Shown here piece by piece: positions 8,174-15,905 of a DNA stretch of 25,604 nucleotides. Source of the DNA: JAAYJG01 sp964450305 (GTDB taxonomy: Bacteria; Bacillota; Clostridia; DSM-8532); assembly GCA_964450305.1 (NCBI GenBank), contig CAYVFB010000044.1:1-25604 (forward strand). Direction: 5' to 3'. Under the pieces are notes generated by a model that worked only from the letters and a program-made list of their open reading frames with translations, searched no databases and had not been told where the DNA came from. The first letter of the stretch is position 1; each line of letters begins with the position of its first letter. The position numbers and the translations under genes are program-made.

Positions 8174-8214
8174 ACAAGGGGCGGTGCCCAACCAGGGGGG
8201 ACAGGTACCCTGGC

Positions 8215-9567
8215 TCAGTCGATTGTTTTGCGCAGCAGGGCTTTTTGCTCCCAGATCCTTGATTTCCAACGGAAGAACGCTGCCCATCCCCGGAACCACT
8301 CATCCACAGAATATCCGATCCAAACCCCGATAAGCCCCAGACCAAAGTGAATCCCCAGCAAATAGGACAAACCAACAGCGAATATCCATGGAGAAATGCA
8401 GCCCATGAACACCGGAAAGCGTACATCTCCGGAAGCCTTCAGCGAACTCATCAGCACCAGGTTAAACACTCGTCCGGGCTCAAGGATTATGGCCAACGCG
8501 AGAAGCTTGCCACCCATGGTGATGATATTGGGGTTTTCACTGAATATCCCCAGAAGAGGACGTCTGAAGATATAAATCACAATCGAGTTCAGGATAGCTC
8601 CAATAACACCATACAGCAAGCTTCGCAGGCATAGCTTATAGGCCTCCTGGTTTCTGCCGGCGCCAACCCTGTGGCCGACGAGAATCTGAGTGCCTTGCCC
8701 CAACGACATCCCTGGGATCATGATAAAATACATCAGGTTAAAGGTCATTACCCTCGTTGTCAGCGCCTCGGTGCCCATAAAAGTAATAATGTAGGTGATC
8801 ACCAGGGAAGAAAGCTGGTACACCATGTTTTCACCCGCCGAGGGCAGCCCGATCTTCAACACATTGCCAATAACTTCCCTATCCGGATGAAAAACTGCCT
8901 TCAAAGAAGACTTCAAGCCCATCCGGGCAATAATGATGACAAGGGCGACTAAAGCGACCGCTTGGCTGATAATTGTAGCCAGGGCGACTCCACGAACACC
9001 CAAAACGGGGTTCCCTACCGGGCTGTAAAGGAAAAACCAGTTCCCCAGCGCATTGATGATATTCATTACCAAAACCACGATCATCGCCGGCCGAGTGCTG
9101 CCATGGCTGCGAAGAATCGCTGAACAGGTTGCAATCAACGCGTTTAAAAAGACACAGGAGCCTACCATTCTCAGATAAAGCACTGCATCAGCCATCAGTT
9201 CCTCAGGGATATTCATGGCACGCAGGATAAACCGGCCGAAGGTAAACATCACAAAGCTAAGCAGCAATCCGATGGCAAAGTTTATCAGCAGAGCGGAGAT
9301 GGCTGCGCTGTCAGCTTTGTCCTTCATTCCGGCACCAAGGTATTGAGAGATGACAATGGTGGTTCCGGTGGCGACAATGGAAAACAGAATGACAACAATC
9401 GAATTGAGCTGATTTGCAGAACCAACCGAAGCAACCGCATTCTCAGAGTAATTACTGAGCATGATGGTATCAAGGTTTCCCAGGAGCATGCGCAGCAGGG
9501 TTTCAATAAATATTGGCCATGTTATGGCAAAAAGCTTTAATTCCTTTTTATTTTGTATTGAATTCAT
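8215..9567 (-). CDS. MATE-family efflux transporter
   Basis: A 450-residue polytopic membrane protein with about 12 hydrophobic segments in two halves, as in the MATE family (Na+ or H+ antiport of drugs or metabolites). Family-like stretches include WPIFIETLLRMLLGNLDTIM at the N-terminus, QYLGAGMKDKADSA, and VGHRVGAGRNQEAYK in the second half. It starts only 4 nt after the stop codon of the GH8 gene with a weak GGTGA Shine-Dalgarno that overlaps that stop, which suggests translational coupling. Partnering with a Rex enzyme hints that it exports a sugar or a related metabolite, but this is inference. It converges on the six-hairpin glycosidase gene with 41 bp between them; a short CCAGGG/CCCTGG hairpin lies in that gap. 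Confidence 0.9.
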   Translation of the reverse strand: MNSIQNKKELKLFAITWPIFIETLLRMLLGNLDTIMLSNYSENAVASVGSANQLNSIVVILFSIVATGTTIVISQYLGAGMKDKADSAAISALLINFAIGLLLSFVMFTFGRFILRAMNIPEELMADAVLYLRMVGSCVFLNALIATCSAILRSHGSTRPAMIVVLVMNIINALGNWFFLYSPVGNPVLGVRGVALATIISQAVALVALVIIIARMGLKSSLKAVFHPDREVIGNVLKIGLPSAGENMVYQLSSLVITYIITFMGTEALTTRVMTFNLMYFIMIPGMSLGQGTQILVGHRVGAGRNQEAYKLCLRSLLYGVIGAILNSIVIYIFRRPLLGIFSENPNIITMGGKLLALAIILEPGRVFNLVLMSSLKASGDVRFPVFMGCISPWIFAVGLSYLLGIHFGLGLIGVWIGYSVDEWFRGWAAFFRWKSRIWEQKALLRKTID

Positions 9568-9571
9568 CTAG

Positions 9572-10714
9572 TCACCATATTCTGTAGCGTCCGCTTAATG
9601 CAAGCAGGCTGAAAAAGTAGAGGCAGTTATCATAGTATCTTCTTACACCGGTTCTTACAGGTGTATTCCAGAACATACGCACCAGTTTTTCCGCGTTGGA
9701 ACCCTCGGTAGCCAATGCTGCCTGTGCATTGGTGGCAATCAGGCCAACCGGGTGCAATGATTTTTCTTCCAATGGGGTACCATCGATCACATACATTCTA
9801 TAATCCGCGTTTTCTCCCATAGTGGCAAAGAAGGCCTGTATTTTATCGGCAAAGTCTTTGTGCCAGGACTCTGTGCCAAACCAGGCAGCATCCAGACCGA
9901 TATTCGCAGCCACACGATAGGCGTCACTGTAAAAATGGTGATGCCCGTAATTCCAGTTTGCCTTGTGCGGGGTGCCGTCATAGTTTGAGTATTCAGGCGC
10001 CAGCCCGGTTACTGGATGATATGCCGTTGGCAGAAACCTGCGGCTGGCTGCTGCGGCTTCCTTCCAGAACTGAGTATCTGCCGGATCAGCCCACAGGGAG
10101 AACAGTTCATAAAAATGGGGAAGGTGGTAGGAGGGATCCGTCCATGGGGTTTCAGGGACAAACTTGATAAGCTTCTTGGTTGGATCCCACATAGGGTCGC
10201 CCATACCATCCTCACCCTTGTGAACGCATTCCCGTAAAATCGCTCTGGCCTGGCGGCTGTAGTCAAAAGGCTCGGGTCCGTCCCCCCAGCGACGGGAAGC
10301 AAACAGCAGCGCCATCGCAAAAAATTCTTCTCCATCGGGAGCGGGCCCCTGGGCTCTGCGTGTTCCGTCGGTGTTCAGGGACCAGGCAAAATACCCCTTG
10401 TATCTGCCCGAGGTATGCTGCATGTATTTTTTAGACCATGTCCAGATTCTATCGAACTCCTCTTTTTTGTCCATTTGAACGCAGAGCATCATGCCATAAG
10501 ACATGCCCTCGCTTCTAACGTCCAGGTTGCCGGTATCCAGAAGATACCCCATGTCCTCCCCGACAGGGTAATAGATCCGCGTGTCATCATCACCATAGAA
10601 AATCTTCTCCCAGGTGTCCTGTACTTTCTGTTCAATTTCGGAGTCGGTCATTCCCAGCTCTTTGAAAACATTGCGGTATTCACCTGAATAAAAGGCTCCC
10701 TTTAATAAATCCAT
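9572..10714 (-). CDS. GH8 reducing-end xylose-releasing exo-oligoxylanase (Rex type)
   Basis: A 380-residue cytoplasmic GH8 enzyme that removes xylose from the reducing end of xylo-oligosaccharides. The acid Glu69 lies in LDVRSEGMSYGMM and the base Asp264 in YSDAYR. Leu320-His321-Pro322 matches the loop kink described in the characterised Bacillus halodurans Rex, which restricts the site to exo action; numbering agrees to within a residue or so from memory. The length fits Rex (about 380-390). There is no signal peptide. The frame opens 20 codons further upstream, but GGAG lies 8 nt before the ATG ending at 10714 and the family start is there. First gene of a two-gene operon with a MATE transporter; a LacI/CcpA-like site lies in its leader. 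Confidence 0.92.
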   Translation of the reverse strand: MDLLKGAFYSGEYRNVFKELGMTDSEIEQKVQDTWEKIFYGDDDTRIYYPVGEDMGYLLDTGNLDVRSEGMSYGMMLCVQMDKKEEFDRIWTWSKKYMQHTSGRYKGYFAWSLNTDGTRRAQGPAPDGEEFFAMALLFASRRWGDGPEPFDYSRQARAILRECVHKGEDGMGDPMWDPTKKLIKFVPETPWTDPSYHLPHFYELFSLWADPADTQFWKEAAAASRRFLPTAYHPVTGLAPEYSNYDGTPHKANWNYGHHHFYSDAYRVAANIGLDAAWFGTESWHKDFADKIQAFFATMGENADYRMYVIDGTPLEEKSLHPVGLIATNAQAALATEGSNAEKLVRMFWNTPVRTGVRRYYDNCLYFFSLLALSGRYRIW

Positions 10715-10747
10715 CTTCACATCTCCTTTTTGTGCTTCGCTACAAAA

Positions 10748-10796
10748 CGAAAACGGTTGCCTGAATTGCAGCACTTTTTAACTTATACCCATTATA
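10748..10796 (-). promoter_or_regulatory. GH8 promoter with a LacI/CcpA-like operator
   Basis: On the minus strand a consensus -10 TATAAT lies at 10791-10796; no good -35 is seen at the right spacing. About 22-36 nt after the predicted start, GGCAACCGTTTTCG (10748-10761) matches the catabolite-repression cre pattern TGNAANCGNTNNCA at all fixed positions except the first and last. This would be a roadblock site for CcpA or another LacI-family repressor. Confidence 0.5.
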
Positions 10797-11017
10797 CTGC
10801 AGAATCAATACTGTTACTTATCAATTTTTGCGCAGATCTTTTCACTTCTGAGAAAGAACAACGAAACATACAGACAGTTCTTATGATTCATTCCAGTTGA
10901 AACACACAGCTCCCTAATTGTGAAGTACTGCTGTCGCAACATGCTTGAAGCTTTTGGAAAATCATGTTATAGCGATGGGAAAGATGAGTTACCGAACTAT
11001 ATGAATTATTTCTCAAT

Positions 11018-11087
11018 ATATCGTTGACAGATATAACGGCAGACGATATAATAGTATTACGTTAGACGATATATCGACAGACGTAAT
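11018..11087 (+). promoter_or_regulatory. PadR-gene promoter with two tandem dyad operators
   Basis: A full-consensus promoter: TTGACA (11024-11029), 17 bp, TATAAT (11047-11052). Two dyads share one geometry. ATATCGT-18 bp-ACGATAT (11018-11049) covers -35 to -10. ATTACGT-18 bp-ACGTAAT (11056-11087) covers the transcription start and has CGATATATCG at its centre. Their centres are 38 bp apart. This fits autorepression by the PadR protein encoded immediately downstream. Confidence 0.75.
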
Positions 11088-11103
11088 ATTGGAGGTGTAA
11101 AAC

Positions 11104-11442
11104 ATGTATGCAAATCAGGAATGGGGAGCATTAACCGAAACAGTATATTATATTCTGTTGTCGCTTTTCACTCCCCTGCATGGTTATGGGATCATGCAAA
11201 ATGTCAGGGATTTAAGCCAGGGAAGAGTCAACCTGGGAGCGGGAACACTTTACGGGGCGATCAGCACCCTGCTCGAGAAGGGATGGATTAACCAGCTGGC
11301 TATGGATATGGATGCACGAAAAAAAGAATATGTGATTACGAACATCGGAAAAGCAGTGGTATCCGGAGAGATTAGAAGGCTGGAGGAACTGATTGAGAAT
11401 GGTAAAAAAATTGTTGGCTTCACAGGGCAGGAGGTGATCTGA
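11104..11442 (+). CDS. PadR-family transcriptional regulator
   Basis: A 112-residue PadR-type winged-helix repressor. LSLFTPLHGYGIMQNV, the GAGTLYGAISTLLEKGWI recognition region and the KKEYVITNIGKAV wing are family signatures. The length is usual for the short PadR subfamily. GGAGGTG precedes the ATG. Its stop codon overlaps the start of the DUF2812 gene by one base (TGATG), so the two are translationally coupled. PadR-DUF2812 pairs are common in Firmicutes and usually answer membrane or drug stress. The promoter dyads upstream suggest autorepression. Confidence 0.92.
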   Translation: MYANQEWGALTETVYYILLSLFTPLHGYGIMQNVRDLSQGRVNLGAGTLYGAISTLLEKGWINQLAMDMDARKKEYVITNIGKAVVSGEIRRLEELIENGKKIVGFTGQEVI

Positions 11443-11981
11443 TGGTGAAACAGGTTATCAGAAAAGCCTATTGGGATGTGGAAAAGGAAGAAAACTGGCT
11501 AAATCAAATGGCATCCATGGGAATGGCACTGCTTGATTATTCCTGGTGTCGGTATGTCTTTATAGAGTCACAGCCCAATGAATATATTTATCGGATCGAG
11601 CTGCTGGAAAACCATCATAACCATTACGAGAGTATTGCTTATATCCAGTTTCTTGAAGAGAATGGAATTGAATGTGTTGCGAAATACATGAGGTGGGTTT
11701 ACCTAAGGAAAAGAAGCTGTGACGGACCTTTTGAAATGTATTCGGATATGGAATCCAGATGCAGGTATTATAAAAGATTGAGTTTGTTTTACAGCTCGTT
11801 ATTCGCGCTGGAAATTTCGGCCAGTTTACTAAACCTGATCATTGGTATTGTAAACGGGTCGGCTATAAACATCATACTTTCCATTCCAGTGTTCTTATTG
11901 GCTGCTCTGCTTGCAAAATTAAACGCTCCAATCAAAATGAAAATCAAAAAGTACAATCAGGAAAAAATCATCAGAGAATAA
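11442..11981 (+). CDS. DUF2812 membrane protein paired with PadR
   Basis: A 179-residue protein. The N-terminal soluble part starts KQVIRKAYWDVEKEENWLNQ and contains the typical DUF2812 stretch of a Tyr/Trp-rich beta domain (about 1-100). Two hydrophobic segments follow (about 114-138 and 142-160) and then a Lys-rich tail. GGAGGTGAT lies 3 nt before the ATG, inside the end of the PadR gene. The family's biochemical role is not known; its coupling to PadR suggests a membrane sensor or effector under that regulator. Confidence 0.85.
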   Translation: MVKQVIRKAYWDVEKEENWLNQMASMGMALLDYSWCRYVFIESQPNEYIYRIELLENHHNHYESIAYIQFLEENGIECVAKYMRWVYLRKRSCDGPFEMYSDMESRCRYYKRLSLFYSSLFALEISASLLNLIIGIVNGSAINIILSIPVFLLAALLAKLNAPIKMKIKKYNQEKIIRE

Positions 11982-12052
11982 AACTGGTTGCTGCCCAACC
12001 TGGGTTTGACGCAATTGATTCTGCTGGTGTCATCAGAACAGGGGTATTTAAA

Positions 12053-12079
12053 AGCCTCCGGGACATTGCTCCGGAGGCT
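12053..12079. terminator. GC-rich hairpin between PadR and CBS operons
   Basis: A perfect 9-bp stem, agcctccgg (12053-12061) with ccggaggct (12071-12079), and a 9-base loop. It lies about 70 nt past the DUF2812 stop and about 140 nt past the stop of the convergent CBS gene. Only the minus-strand side has a short T run (TTTTAAAT), so it may end the CBS transcript or both. Confidence 0.5.
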
Positions 12080-12219
12080 GATGGAATAATGGTTCACCTA
12101 CCAGGGAGTGTTCCGGCAGGTACCCTCACGTATTGCCGGATCTTGCCTGGCAAACCCCTCTTATTACGGATTGATTGCGCATTGCCTGGTTTTTCTATGT
12201 AATATCTGTTCTTCGGCCG

Positions 12220-12600
12220 TTATGTATCCAGCCTGTGATAGTAATCCAGCAGATCCTCAATATAAAGCATTCCGCAGGCCTTTCCGTTTTGAACAACCGG
12301 CATGGCAATGATGTGGTTTTCAAGGATTTTTTGGGCAGCTTCTTTCACTGGCTCGTCGGGCTCAACGGAGATAATCCTGCTGGACATGACCCAACTGACG
12401 GGGCAGGTTCCATAATGACCGGGTTGGATCATAAACCTGTATATGTCAGCCTTGACAACAATCCCTGTTAACAGGCCATTCTGATTCTCTACAGGAAGAC
12501 TGTTAATTTTCATGTTGCTCATCATATCTAAAACATGTTCGATAGGGTCGGTTTCTTTCACGCTGACATAATCGTTCCTCAATATGTTTTTCACAACCAT
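12220..12600 (-). CDS. CBS-domain pair protein
   Basis: A 126-residue protein made only of two CBS domains (about 3-57 and 69-124). Typical motifs are IEHVLDMMSNMKINSLPVEN with GLLTGIVVKADI in the first, and VKEAAQKILENHIIAMPVVQ with GMLYIEDLLDYY in the second. Such stand-alone pairs bind adenine nucleotides and act as energy sensors; the partner is unknown. GGAGG lies 8 nt before the ATG. It is a single gene. Confidence 0.9.
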   Translation of the reverse strand: MVVKNILRNDYVSVKETDPIEHVLDMMSNMKINSLPVENQNGLLTGIVVKADIYRFMIQPGHYGTCPVSWVMSSRIISVEPDEPVKEAAQKILENHIIAMPVVQNGKACGMLYIEDLLDYYHRLDT

Positions 12601-12714
12601 TGTAAATACCTCCGTTTCACAAATCGCGCAGGTTTATTGGTTTCCCGCCCGTGAATACACTACACTCTATTTATCCCCAAAGGGGGCGCTTTGTAACAGA
12701 CTTTTAATTTGATC

Positions 12715-12742
12715 TTGTGATACCTGTCCGGTATCATAAAAT
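12715..12742 (+). promoter_or_regulatory. Promoter of the GHL10-SLH gene with an operator in the spacer
   Basis: TTGTGA (12715-12720), 16 bp, TAAAAT (12737-12742). The palindrome TGATACC-5-GGTATCA (12718-12736) fills the whole spacer and overlaps the -35, a placement suited to a repressor or to a spacer-twisting (MerR-like) activator. Confidence 0.5.
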
Positions 12743-12808
12743 TAACCGAAATATGCTGGTTATTGGGATGTTTTGCACGCTTGCCAACCGGCACCCATGG
12801 GGGCACAA

Positions 12809-14986
12809 ATGAAGAAGTACATATTCCTGTTTATCCTGACGGCGGTTATTCTTTCTCTTTTCACGCAGCAGGCTCTGGCCGCTTCAACACCATACGACCC
12901 TTATTCCTCCAGCCTGCCAAGGGAAATGCCGGAACCTGGGAGGCATCTGCGCGGCGTCTGGCTCACTACAGTCCAGAACCTGGACTGGCCTTCACCGGCT
13001 GCCATAGCCTTTGCCAATGAAGAAGAACGCATCAGCGCCTGCAAGCAGGAACTGATCGCGTTTCTGGACAGAGCTGTTGCTCTGAATATGAATGCAGTGT
13101 TCTTTCAGGTCAGCCCTGAAGCAGATGCTTTTTATCGTTCAGAAATCGTCCCGTGGTCAAGGTATCTGACGGGTACCTTTGGGAAGGATCCGGGGTTTGA
13201 TCCGCTTGAATTTGCCATTGAAGAGGCGCATCGGCGAAATCTGGAGCTGCACGCATGGTTTAACCCATACAGGGTATCACTATCAGCAGGGTTAAGCACC
13301 ATCAACACCCTGAAGGTCGACAAAAGCGTTTATCGCGAGCATCCGGCCTGGATCAGAACCGCGGCGAACCGTTGTGTGGTGGATCCGGGAATCCCCAATG
13401 CAAGGGCATGGGTTATCCGGCGCGTGATGGAGGTTGTTCGCAATTATGATGTGGACGGAATCCATTTTGATGACTATTTCTATTATGAAAGCTCCAGCTC
13501 AAAGCTGAATGATCAAAAAACCTATGAAGCTTATAATAAAGGACAGTTCTCAAACATCGGCGACTGGAGAAGAAACAATACCTGGCTTTTGGTGAAGGAA
13601 TTGTCGGAACAGATCCGCAATGAAAAGCCATGGGTGAAATTCGGGATCAGCCCTTCTGGTGTGTGGGGCAATCAAACCGAGCATCCAGATGGCTCCAATA
13701 CAGCAATCAGCTACACCAATTACGAATCCTCCTTTGCCGACACGAAGAAATGGGTGGAGGAGGAACTTATCGATTACATAGCACCGCAGGTTTATTATTC
13801 CTTTGCCAACCCAAGGGCTTCCTACGGCGAGGTTGCAAGCTGGTGGGCCAATGTAGTGAAGGGGAAAGATGTTCATCTTTACATCGGTCAGGCCTTTTAC
13901 AAGATCAACGACGACAGCGACAAATGGTTTAAAGGCGCCAATGCTGTCAGGGAGCTTACAAACCAGCTGAAAATGAATGCGGTGCATGAAGCGATCTCGG
14001 GAACAATCCTATTTCGGGCTAAAAACATGAATGATGACAAAAAACAGATAGCCATTTCAAGTGTTCAGGATAAAATATGGCCAACCAGGGTGCTGATCCC
14101 GATCATGCCGTGGAAAGGCGGCGAGGCGCCGCAAAAGCCTGTTCCAGGCACCATCACGTCGGTACCTGAGGGTATCCGGGTCACCTGGTCGGATGATGAT
14201 ACCAATACCGCGTATTATGCCGTCTACCGTCTCAACAAGGGAGAGAAACCGGATACACAGCCCGAAGCCATTGCCGGAAAGCTGATTGCGACAGTTCGAA
14301 AAGGTTCGGGAAAGAATCAGCAATTTATTGATACTACAGGCGGTACACCAGGGCAGATCAGTTACGTTGTCACCTCTTTGGACAGGCTGCACCATGAAAG
14401 TGAGGGGGTGGTTGTTGAAGCAACCGAATCCGCCTTCTTTTATGATATCAGCCCGGAATATGGGTGGGCGAAGGATTCTATAGACCTCCTGCATCAGCAG
14501 AACATCATTCAGGGCGATGGCGAGGGCTTCTTTTATCCCGCTGAAAATACAAAGCGCGGCGATTTTGTACTCATGCTGAACAGAGCGTTTGGGTTCAGCA
14601 CTGAGGTTGATGGGAATTTCGAAGATGTTGCTGAAGATGCTTATTATTTTGAAGGGATTGGGGTTGCAAAAAAGCTGGGAGTTTTGTCGGAAAAGGAAAA
14701 TTTGTTTTACCCCGAGAATTACATTACCCGGGAAGAAATCATGGTAATGCTGCTGCGAGCCTTTGTGGCATCAGGAAAAGACATTGAGCTGGCCAGGGAG
14801 GATATCCTGAAACAATATGATGATTCAGAGAATATCAGCAATTATGCCAGGCCTGCAGTGGCCGCCCTGGTAAAGTGCGGTGTTGTCAACGGAGCCAATG
14901 GCAGGATTGCCCCCAAGCAATATGCCACGCGCGCGGAGATCATCGTGATCCTGCATCGGGCAATGATGCAGGTGAAACTGCTTTGA
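12809..14986 (+). CDS. Secreted GHL10 (DUF187) glycosyl-hydrolase-like protein with three SLH repeats
   Basis: A 725-residue exported surface protein. MKKYIFLFILTAVILSLF then QQALA-AS is a signal peptide. A GHL10/DUF187 TIM-barrel follows (about 35-430; LRGVWLTTVQNLDWPS, LELHAWFNPYRVS, YDVDGIHFDDYFY, IDYIAPQVYYSFA), then a fibronectin-III-like module (about 445-545), then three SLH repeats (about 550-720) that bind the protein to cell-wall polymer. Members of this family are thought to act on peptidoglycan-related or exopolysaccharide glycans, but activity is poorly known. The ATG at 12809 starts the signal peptide; the 12 codons upstream in frame disrupt it. The Shine-Dalgarno is weak (GGGGG). 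A TrmB-like regulator follows on the same strand after 148 bp. Confidence 0.9.
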   Translation: MKKYIFLFILTAVILSLFTQQALAASTPYDPYSSSLPREMPEPGRHLRGVWLTTVQNLDWPSPAAIAFANEEERISACKQELIAFLDRAVALNMNAVFFQVSPEADAFYRSEIVPWSRYLTGTFGKDPGFDPLEFAIEEAHRRNLELHAWFNPYRVSLSAGLSTINTLKVDKSVYREHPAWIRTAANRCVVDPGIPNARAWVIRRVMEVVRNYDVDGIHFDDYFYYESSSSKLNDQKTYEAYNKGQFSNIGDWRRNNTWLLVKELSEQIRNEKPWVKFGISPSGVWGNQTEHPDGSNTAISYTNYESSFADTKKWVEEELIDYIAPQVYYSFANPRASYGEVASWWANVVKGKDVHLYIGQAFYKINDDSDKWFKGANAVRELTNQLKMNAVHEAISGTILFRAKNMNDDKKQIAISSVQDKIWPTRVLIPIMPWKGGEAPQKPVPGTITSVPEGIRVTWSDDDTNTAYYAVYRLNKGEKPDTQPEAIAGKLIATVRKGSGKNQQFIDTTGGTPGQISYVVTSLDRLHHESEGVVVEATESAFFYDISPEYGWAKDSIDLLHQQNIIQGDGEGFFYPAENTKRGDFVLMLNRAFGFSTEVDGNFEDVAEDAYYFEGIGVAKKLGVLSEKENLFYPENYITREEIMVMLLRAFVASGKDIELAREDILKQYDDSENISNYARPAVAALVKCGVVNGANGRIAPKQYATRAEIIVILHRAMMQVKLL

Positions 14987-15000
14987 TTGCTGCTGCTGTT

Positions 15001-15069
15001 TTTGCGATAAAATACCCTATAGAACCTGCGAAGCATAGCTATTTACGTGGCTTTCTCATTTATCGCAAA
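15001..15069. repeat. Perfect 11-bp inverted repeat before the TrmB-like gene
   Basis: tttgcgataaa (15001-15011) and tttatcgcaaa (15059-15069) are exact inverse complements 47 bp apart, in the 148-bp gap before the TrmB-like gene. They could be paired operator half-sites, a looping site, or the base of an RNA stem. There is no T run that would make a terminator. Confidence 0.6.
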
Positions 15070-15134
15070 GGCCTGAAACCTGGTTTCCAGGGCAACTGCG
15101 ATTGGGTTTTGAACAGCGGGGAAAGGAATTACCT

Positions 15135-15824
15135 ATGGAATTGTTGGATGCTCTTATAAGAACCGGTTTGACAAAGAGTGAGTCCGAGCTTTATGTGGCA
15201 CTGAACCGTGAAGGTGAACTGACAGGGTATGAGGCTGCCAAGATTACCGGCATTCCAAGGGCAAATGCCTACCAGTCACTGGCATCTTTGGTCGAAAAAG
15301 GCGGCGCCTATATCGTCGAAGGCAAAGCGCAAAAGTATATGGCGGTTCCTCCCGAAGAGTATTGTCGGAATATCCTTTCACAGCTGACGGAAGTGACCGC
15401 GGAAATCCTCCGTCAATGCCCCGGACAACGTAAGCCCTCCGAACCCTATATTACGATCAACGGTTTTCGCCATATTGTGCTTAAGATGAAAAATATCATT
15501 CAGGATGCAAAGGAAAGGGTGTATATTTCAATTTCTGAGGCTGATCTCCCCATCATACTGCCCGAGCTTGAAACAGCTATCCAAAGAGGTTTGAAGGTGG
15601 TAGCCATCACATCAGGAAATGTTCGGATGAATGGCGCCTTCCTTTACAAAATCAATAAAACCCCCGGGCAGATCAGGCTCATAGCCGATTCTACAACCGT
15701 ACTGACCGGAGCTGTCACCGGAAGCAACGATGATACCTGTCTGTTTTCTAAAAACAAGCCCCTTGTGGAGCTAATAAAGGAATCACTGAAAAACGAAATC
15801 AAGCTGGCCGGACAGCAAGACTAA
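15135..15824 (+). CDS. TrmB-family transcriptional regulator
   Basis: A 229-residue protein. The N-terminal winged helix (about 1-70; LIRTGLTKSESELYVALNRE, ITGIPRANAYQSLASLVEKG) is a TrmB-type DNA-binding domain. The C-terminal part (about 100-225; INGFRHIVLKMKNIIQDAKE, VYISISEADLPIILPEL) resembles the PLD-like domain of short TrmB proteins and lacks the long sugar-binding extension. TrmB regulators often control sugar uptake. AAAGGA lies 7 nt before the ATG; the in-frame start 11 codons upstream is less likely. It may regulate the SLH gene before it or itself through the inverted repeat at 15001-15069; both are inference. Confidence 0.85.
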   Translation: MELLDALIRTGLTKSESELYVALNREGELTGYEAAKITGIPRANAYQSLASLVEKGGAYIVEGKAQKYMAVPPEEYCRNILSQLTEVTAEILRQCPGQRKPSEPYITINGFRHIVLKMKNIIQDAKERVYISISEADLPIILPELETAIQRGLKVVAITSGNVRMNGAFLYKINKTPGQIRLIADSTTVLTGAVTGSNDDTCLFSKNKPLVELIKESLKNEIKLAGQQD

Positions 15825-15905
15825 CAAAATATGCACCATCAGCCGAACCTTTGGGCAGAAGCAGGGGTCTTCGGGGGCATTTGATTAAACAATTTCCGAA
15901 GGTGA

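Larger units (their letters stand above)
10715..11103. other. Divergent regulatory region between GH8 and PadR genes
   Basis: 389 bp with no gene. The left end carries the GH8 promoter and operator-like site. The right end carries the PadR promoter with two dyads. The middle (about 10800-11000) is AT-rich and shows nothing I can name. Confidence 0.7.

Noticed and set aside
8192..8213. CCAGGG/CCCTGG hairpin between the convergent glycosidase and MATE genes as a terminator
   Set aside because: The stem is only 6 bp, the loop is 10 bases, and no T run follows on either strand.
13550..13987. Minus-strand open frame of 145 codons
   Set aside because: It is antisense to the conserved GHL10 domain and has no start signals.
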